DNA of 63,788 nt, taken from an uncultured Clostridia bacterium. GTDB taxonomy: Bacteria > Bacillota > Clostridia > Christensenellales > Borkfalkiaceae. The stretch is from positions 1 to 63,788 of the forward strand of contig CANQSR010000012.1 of the NCBI GenBank assembly GCA_947626575.1. Reading direction: 5' to 3'. Shown in pieces: positions 59,501-63,788 of this stretch; within the stretch, counting starts at the first letter, position 1; the number at the start of each line of letters is the position of its first letter. The notes below the pieces were generated by a model. It did not search any database and was not told where the DNA came from. It saw nothing but the letters and a program-made list of their open reading frames with translations. A program made the position numbers and the translations under genes.

Positions 59501-62500
59501 ACGGCGACGGCCGGCGGGGAGCGTTTGGAGAACTACACAGACTTCCTCGATGTGAAAGAAGATGGTAGCGTTTCGAAGGCCACCGATGCCGGCTCGTACA
59601 CGGCCAAACTTCAAATCACGGTCAAGGAAGAGATCGGTTCCGGAAATATCCTCCTCAAAGTTGGCGATGATACCGTCCCGAAGGTTGAGGCCGAAGAAAC
59701 GTGGACGATCGCCAAAGCCAAGATCAGCTTCCGCGGTGCGAAATTGCAGTATGCCGCGCATGCGGCCTCGCATGCAGATGCCGATTGGGAGGATTACAAG
59801 GATGCGCTCCCGTATCTTGCGGGCGGTTACGATGTCCGCTTGGTATTGGCGGATGATTGGGTAGCCGATGGCTTGAAAGAGCTTGCGCAGGGCCTTCTGA
59901 AAGGGCTTAGCGGCACGGAGGCCGAAGTCGGCTCCCATACGTTGACCGCCAAGCTCGAAGGAACCGAAGCGAAGAACTTCGAATTGCTCGGCAAGACGGG
60001 CGAGACCGTCACAGAATACACCGAAACGTGGCAGATCGCCAAAGCCACGATTTCCGCCCCCGAAGATGTTTGGGCGGAGAACAATAAGACATTCACCGTT
60101 GAATGGGTAAAGGATAGGAATTGGATCGGAGCCGAAGAGAACCCCGTCAAGTTCCTCGGCCTTGAACAAGCAGGCTATCTATACGCCGATTACTTCACGC
60201 TCGCGTACCATTATTATACCGATGCGGACCGCACGCAAGAGGCCCAAACGGTAACCGAGGTCGGCCATTACTTCGTAACCGCCGTTCTCACGCTCAAGAG
60301 CGAGTATGAAGCAAACTATACGGTAGAGGGCGCGACGACGTTCCAGGCGACCTTTGATATCGGGAAGGTCACGATCACCTTTGATGCGTCCTTCGCATGG
60401 CAGAACAATACGGTCACTTACGACGGGACCCCGAAGGCCGTGACTTATGCGGGAACGTCTGTACCGCCCGCAGTGGAAGGCCTTGTTGTTATCAATTACT
60501 ATAAGGGTACCGAGAAACTCGACGGCGCGCCGACCAATGCGGGCAGCTACACCGTCAAACTTGAACCGACCGACCCCGATCACTATCAGCTTTTGAATGT
60601 GACCGACGGCACGCTCACCATCGCCAAGGCAACCGTCACCGTGACGGTGCAACCTGAGACGCTGAGCCAACTTACCTTCCGCGCCTATCCCGAAGAGGAG
60701 ATCAAGGGTCTCTATACGGTTACGGTCAAGGTCGGCGATAACGATTTGGCGTCCGATAGGTATAAGATCAGTTATGTAGAAGGCTTTACCAACGTGGTAA
60801 ACGGCAAACCGACGTCGGGCAGCTTTACGGCGAAATTTGAAATCAAGATCGAAGCCAATTACGTCGCAAACTACATGTTTGAAAATGAGTCCGACACCAT
60901 GACCGTGCAACGCGTGTGGACCGTTGCGGAAGAGCATGTGATCCCGGAGGTCAGATTCCTTGATACCTACTTCGAGTTCACGCCTTCCGAGCTTACCTTC
61001 CAAGTCGGCGACCAGATCGATATCAAGGTCAAACTCGTCGATAACTTTGCAGACCTCACCGGTGTCTCTCCGGCTCTGTTCACCGTAACGCCCATATATG
61101 AGGGTACGCAGACGGCGATCGGCGAATATCCTCTCTCCGTCAAGGTGGAATTGAAGAACGCGGCAGACAAGGGCAATTACATCCTTCATTACGGCACTGA
61201 TACCGATGAAGGCAGCGGCGCGCTCGTCATCGCAAATCCCACGTGGAAATGGAAGATCGTGGCCAAACCGTCCACCGACAAGACGGTCATCAATCTCCAA
61301 TGGAGCCTTGAACAGGCCAACTTCATTTACGACGGAAAAGAGCATGAAGTAAAACTTGTCTATACGACAGATCCCGAAAATCTCGAAGATCAGATCGAAT
61401 ATTCGTTTGCCGCTGACAGCGTGAACAAGGCAACGGAACCCGGCTCCTACACCGTAAAGGTCACCTTCCGCGTGAAGGATGCCACCAAGTATTGCTTCAA
61501 AGACGGCAGCGACACATTAGATGAGACCATTGGTTGGTCGATCGTGGCGCCCGTTACCCCTGAGATCGAGAACTATGAAGAGGGCCACAAGTTCTCCTTC
61601 CCCTTCGGAAGCGGGCAGGAACCCGAAGTTGAGGTGGAATTCAAGAGCGGCACGCTTCCCAAGACCTATCAGTCCTCCATCACAGAGGCCCTGCTCGATG
61701 ACTATCTCGATGATATCCAAGGCCAAGACGCCATGAAAGACCAGAAGTATGTTGGCGGCAAGGCTTACGATATCCACTTCAACGATGCGGACGGCAAGGA
61801 ACAGTCCGTAAGCGGCAAGTTCCACGTCAAACTCCTCATCCCCGAAGATATCCGCGAATGCGATCACATTTACGTCATCCACATCGCGGACGACAACTCC
61901 ATCCAGATCATCGACGGCGCGCAGAGACATGACAACTACATGGAATTCGATGTAGACGGCTTCTCTGTTTACGCGGTGGTCGGCTTCAACGATGCGACCG
62001 CAAATTGGCTGCTCCTCGCAGGTCTCGCGCTCATCGCATTGCTTCTTCTCATCACGCTGATCGTCTTGTGCGTATTCACGGCGAAACTTAAAAAGCCCGA
62101 AGAGGCCGCAGAGGAAGAACCCGCCGCGGCAGAAGCAGTCGAAGAACCCGTCGAGGAAGAGGCCGTCGAGGAAGTTGCGGAAGAACCCGCGGAAGAGACG
62201 GCGGAAGAGCCTGCGGAAGAGGTACCCGCCGAAACGGAAGAGGCCGCCGAAGAGGCGCCCGCCGAGGCGGAGGAGACCGCAGAAGAGGCGCCTGCCGAAG
62301 AAGAAGCGGCCGTAGAAGCGCCCGCGGCAGAGCTCCCCGTGATCGCCGCAGAGCCTGCAACGATGACCATCTATGACAGGAGCTTCACCGCCCGCCTTGT
62401 ACAGGCCGAGAATGACGCCAAGGGTTACTACAACGAACTCAAAAATTACATCCTGTCCTATAAGTATGTACGTTCGCGCATCAGTTGGAGCTATGATACC

Positions 62501-62947
62501 TTCAACAAGGGCCGTCACAAGATCTGCAAGCTGCAATTCAAGGGCAAGTCGCTCTATATGTACATCGCGCTCGATCCCGATACGCTCGACGAGAAGTATC
62601 ACCATAAGAGCGTGAAGGATGTTGCGAAGTATGAGGATTACCCGACCAAGCTCAAGATCCGCAGTGCGCGTTCGCTCAAATATGCGAAGCAGTTCATCGA
62701 TATGATCATGGGCGAACTCGAACTCGAACGGGACGAAGCATACGAGAAGCAAGATTTCACCCTCGCCTACAAGACGACGGACGAACTCATCGCTTCCGGC
62801 GAGATCCGCAAGAAGGAAGTCTCCGCGCCCGAATTCTGGAACATGGATGCGAGCGACGTCATCGAGAATTCCCCTGCGCTTCCCGACGTGGAATTGCCCG
62901 AAGAGAAAGGCAAAACGGCCGCAACGAAGTCTGAGGACGACGAATAA
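56570..62947 (+). CDS. giant surface protein with MBG-type repeats and a cytoplasmic domain
   Basis: A 2125-residue type I membrane protein, the largest gene here. Signal peptide (1-36, ending NVSAADA), a helical region to about 620, then a long run of beta-sandwich repeats (about 640-1790) of the MBG/Ig-like kind (VTYDGTPKAVTYAGTSVP...DGAPTNAGSYTVKLEPTD). A transmembrane helix (about 1812-1836) is followed by a Glu/Ala-rich stalk (AEEEPAAAEAVEEPVEEEAV...) and a folded C-terminal module of about 150 residues (FTARLVQAENDAKGYYNELK ... KYAKQFIDMIMGELELERD) that must lie in the cytoplasm. GGGAG precedes the ATG. Function unknown; likely envelope adhesion or mechanical anchoring. Confidence 0.85.
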   Translation: MKQIGKKLTLALLVLLSFVMMLTGVVTLHTNVSAADAPAVSHEGTESDWFSLDYNKELFSLKLSGNYRDYLNSDRSSLSRFVSAVTKAAQEVLIESILDSVTEDAGQGSNIHALAAIMPIDDPLGPHPSYDPSVWDDNARLKEFKDYVTKRLSDPAELEKYYQGEYDMVLEYAIGAYIEAKGTDGTLDEEQKQGVAEQLGDILNTAKGHAQQNAQDQVKKEYLEELGKTDESQLTPEEQQTLTGRVTEAKEQFDQMVTKGEADRKEQFGSFEDMVQKVEDNGGKPSITARDIFNALRSVYVDGLELFTTGEGSEGITNFKVSTLRHIIGLLPKPSEIANKSKEEMEKLISMDLKIGTTFGDISFEFSFGFFGDTQAIRHACSLLAEYLDFTVSGDNVSAEIRVPEVFTKVLLKLTKTTKISDTQKNAIFSLFGKTAGEILDKVETYSYEDLIEFFKGIDYESWMKNLLNAEFINSYFGNYLTRIFDRTLTEDDINRVVDAFQSRAAALAQKGWDVDDALAFLRERVPFFTKIESSVPEKAKQAAQKLLEIVNEIDWTKYDSVHIRETLAEGGFNDTIDSYIEKFNGVDLYSTFISYMEKLVDALPENVKDGTILGTYTGEGEFRHSGDYTFDFDRLFAKVENFLRNRGHEGIADYVSEFRTNVEGKTSYSVALDLHVTTTDIYKVSYYLGDETQAREGLLPAGAPLDVFANHEDLQGYEIVGWMRKSETFEAGMTELLKEMPKEDIELYPVTEFMLTDLVDKAEKSKVEATYDPETKYALSVDVKGVDFADYLYQWSYSETAKGTFEPKGTGKSLTVQEVADSGFYRVTVTDSKTGETVESETFEVVIKPIEIEFDGFEYTQNDTDYFPYETKTQLVFNNETYYLRAIVKTELPEGVDINDLVTFENASGKDVGEWDFKAVLKPDVTNYILKDESGVIGHWKIAPLEITLTYRLTDPEGKDIAYTYNHSEQSVQWVITATAGGERLENYTDFLDVKEDGSVSKATDAGSYTAKLQITVKEEIGSGNILLKVGDDTVPKVEAEETWTIAKAKISFRGAKLQYAAHAASHADADWEDYKDALPYLAGGYDVRLVLADDWVADGLKELAQGLLKGLSGTEAEVGSHTLTAKLEGTEAKNFELLGKTGETVTEYTETWQIAKATISAPEDVWAENNKTFTVEWVKDRNWIGAEENPVKFLGLEQAGYLYADYFTLAYHYYTDADRTQEAQTVTEVGHYFVTAVLTLKSEYEANYTVEGATTFQATFDIGKVTITFDASFAWQNNTVTYDGTPKAVTYAGTSVPPAVEGLVVINYYKGTEKLDGAPTNAGSYTVKLEPTDPDHYQLLNVTDGTLTIAKATVTVTVQPETLSQLTFRAYPEEEIKGLYTVTVKVGDNDLASDRYKISYVEGFTNVVNGKPTSGSFTAKFEIKIEANYVANYMFENESDTMTVQRVWTVAEEHVIPEVRFLDTYFEFTPSELTFQVGDQIDIKVKLVDNFADLTGVSPALFTVTPIYEGTQTAIGEYPLSVKVELKNAADKGNYILHYGTDTDEGSGALVIANPTWKWKIVAKPSTDKTVINLQWSLEQANFIYDGKEHEVKLVYTTDPENLEDQIEYSFAADSVNKATEPGSYTVKVTFRVKDATKYCFKDGSDTLDETIGWSIVAPVTPEIENYEEGHKFSFPFGSGQEPEVEVEFKSGTLPKTYQSSITEALLDDYLDDIQGQDAMKDQKYVGGKAYDIHFNDADGKEQSVSGKFHVKLLIPEDIRECDHIYVIHIADDNSIQIIDGAQRHDNYMEFDVDGFSVYAVVGFNDATANWLLLAGLALIALLLLITLIVLCVFTAKLKKPEEAAEEEPAAAEAVEEPVEEEAVEEVAEEPAEETAEEPAEEVPAETEEAAEEAPAEAEETAEEAPAEEEAAVEAPAAELPVIAAEPATMTIYDRSFTARLVQAENDAKGYYNELKNYILSYKYVRSRISWSYDTFNKGRHKICKLQFKGKSLYMYIALDPDTLDEKYHHKSVKDVAKYEDYPTKLKIRSARSLKYAKQFIDMIMGELELERDEAYEKQDFTLAYKTTDELIASGEIRKKEVSAPEFWNMDASDVIENSPALPDVELPEEKGKTAATKSEDDE

Positions 62948-62956
62948 GCCGTAAAC

Positions 62957-62990
62957 AAAAAAATATCCGCCCACGGGCGGATATTTTTTT
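62957..62990 (+). terminator. terminator of the 2125-residue protein gene
   Basis: Stem ATATCCGCCC / GGGCGGATAT with A and T runs on either side. Confidence 0.92.
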
Positions 62991-62994
62991 GCGA

Positions 62995-63650
62995 ACCGAG
63001 GAAGGAAAGCCGACGTATTGGGATTCCTCGGCGTTGCCTCGGAATGACGTAGGGTGGGGTCGCGACCTGCCCTCCCCCTCCCCCTATTTAGTAGAAATGG
63101 GGGGAGGGTAGGGTGGGGGGCGTCCATGAAAATGAAGTGGCGCGAAACGCCGAAAGGGTTTTCCACCCCCTACCTGTCACGGCTATGCCGTGACGTCCGT
63201 CTCACGCGGGTAGAACCCCGCGTTCGGTCATCGTTCGCGCCTTCCGATGCGCTCACTCACCGCAAAACGCCGCCCACAGCACACCGTGCTGATGTGCGAG
63301 AAATGCGTTTTGCGGCCCCTCATGTATAAGGGGGGAGGCGACCTGCCCTCCGCCTTCCACGTCCTTTCGCCCCTCACGTCATTTCGAACGAAGTGAGAAA
63401 TCTCCTTCCCTCATACCGAGCCGAAGGCGAGAGTATCTTAGATTCACTCCCCGCTCACTGCGTTCGGGGTCGGAATGAGGAGATTCCTCGGCGTTGCCTC
63501 GGAATGACGTATTGAGATTCCCTCGGAATGACGTATTGAGATTCCTCGGCGGTGCCTCGGAATGACGCAGGGGCGCCAAGCCCCTCCGCCTCCCCCTGTT
63601 TCGCAGAAATGGGGGGAGGCGGAGGGTGGGGGGCTTTTAGAGATAGCAAG
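62995..63650. repeat. intergenic repeat island H (R1, R2, R9)
   Basis: R1 half-elements (63020-63050, 63375-63570), R2 palindromes (63075-63120, 63320-63340, 63590-63635), an R9 palindrome (63175-63195) and R4 copy d. No gene. Confidence 0.78.
63199..63314 (+). repeat. R4 repeat, copy d
   Basis: 116 bp, same orientation as copy a, with one extra base at CGCGCCTTCCGATGCGC where copy a has CGCGCTACAAATGCGC; all other structural features are kept. Confidence 0.85.
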
Positions 63651-63688
63651 GGTGCATCGTGGAGCGGGAGAAAATTCCGAAAAAATAC

Positions 63689-63717
63689 TTTACACCACGC
63701 ACAAATTGTTATATTAT
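63689..63717 (+). promoter_or_regulatory. promoter for a gene beyond the window
   Basis: TTTACA (63689-63694), 17 bp, TATTAT (63712-63717). No start codon with a ribosome site follows before the window ends. Confidence 0.75.
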
Positions 63718-63788
63718 AGACTATTAAAACAGCAGATTTAACGAAATCTATTGAGTTTTTTGCGTATTTAGCAGTATTTTTCGGTGGT

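Overview
The window reads as a chromosomal segment of an uncultured, spore-forming Clostridia-class Bacillota, possibly Christensenellales-like (inference). Supporting points are GC-rich coding with Gram-positive Shine-Dalgarno sites, sigma-A type promoters (TTGxxx, 17 bp, TATAAT), an uninterrupted sporulation sigma-K gene, type III glutamine synthetase, DegV, a fused IspDF and large membrane-anchored surface proteins. No rRNA, CRISPR array or prophage was seen.

Layout. 1-3430: amino-sugar operon (ROK-type sugar kinase, nagB, nagA). 3954-7335: AbrB-like regulator with an ABC exporter, a membrane-anchored protein and a lipid kinase. 7384-14345: accessory region anchored on a tRNA-Thr(CGT) gene. 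Pieces of the tRNA 3' half and its terminator recur at 7738-7797, 7965-8042, 10763-10875, 11699-11731 and 14306-14345. They separate blocks of cargo: an IS3-family element, two AT-rich orphan genes facing away from a large palindrome, a TRADD-N-associated-like membrane protein, and a MATE exporter with an attenuator-like leader plus an AraC/GyrI-type regulator. 14439-17690: a small ORF, then a WYL regulator / GNAT fusion / PD-(D/E)XK nuclease operon. 17816-24850: metal-dependent hydrolase, XRE regulator with a glycine-rich repeat domain, redox-type cysteine protein, lipoprotein, RecD-like helicase, trypsin-like lipoprotein. 24895-35516: aspS, sigK, glnN, degV, dut, trmB, a GT8 glycosyltransferase with an ABC exporter. 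35544-39481 (minus): radA, ispDF and an S4-domain protein. 39531-47845: rpoB-rpoC. 48322-52382: MutT-like Nudix, TetR regulator and a second ABC exporter whose two genes are split by about 1 kb of repeats. 52360-62990: two giant single-pass surface proteins of 1270 and 2125 residues.

A second layer is non-coding. Nearly every gap above about 300 bp is packed with short dispersed repeats. I name ten families R1-R10. The clearest are R4 (115-116 bp, four copies, both orientations), R5 (about 125 bp, three copies, two of them bracketing ispDF in inverted orientation) and R7 (36 identical nt followed by a hairpin whose sequence differs but whose pairing is kept). A third layer is promoter design: four unrelated genes have TATAAT exactly six bases before their ATG and no Shine-Dalgarno site, which predicts leaderless mRNAs; a fifth is nearly the same.

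The best candidates for something undescribed are the tRNA-Thr-anchored modular array, the WYL/GNAT/PD-(D/E)XK operon, the leaderless promoter class, repeats R4 and R7, and the pair of giant membrane proteins with long cytoplasmic tails. All functional statements come from reading motifs; no database search was possible.
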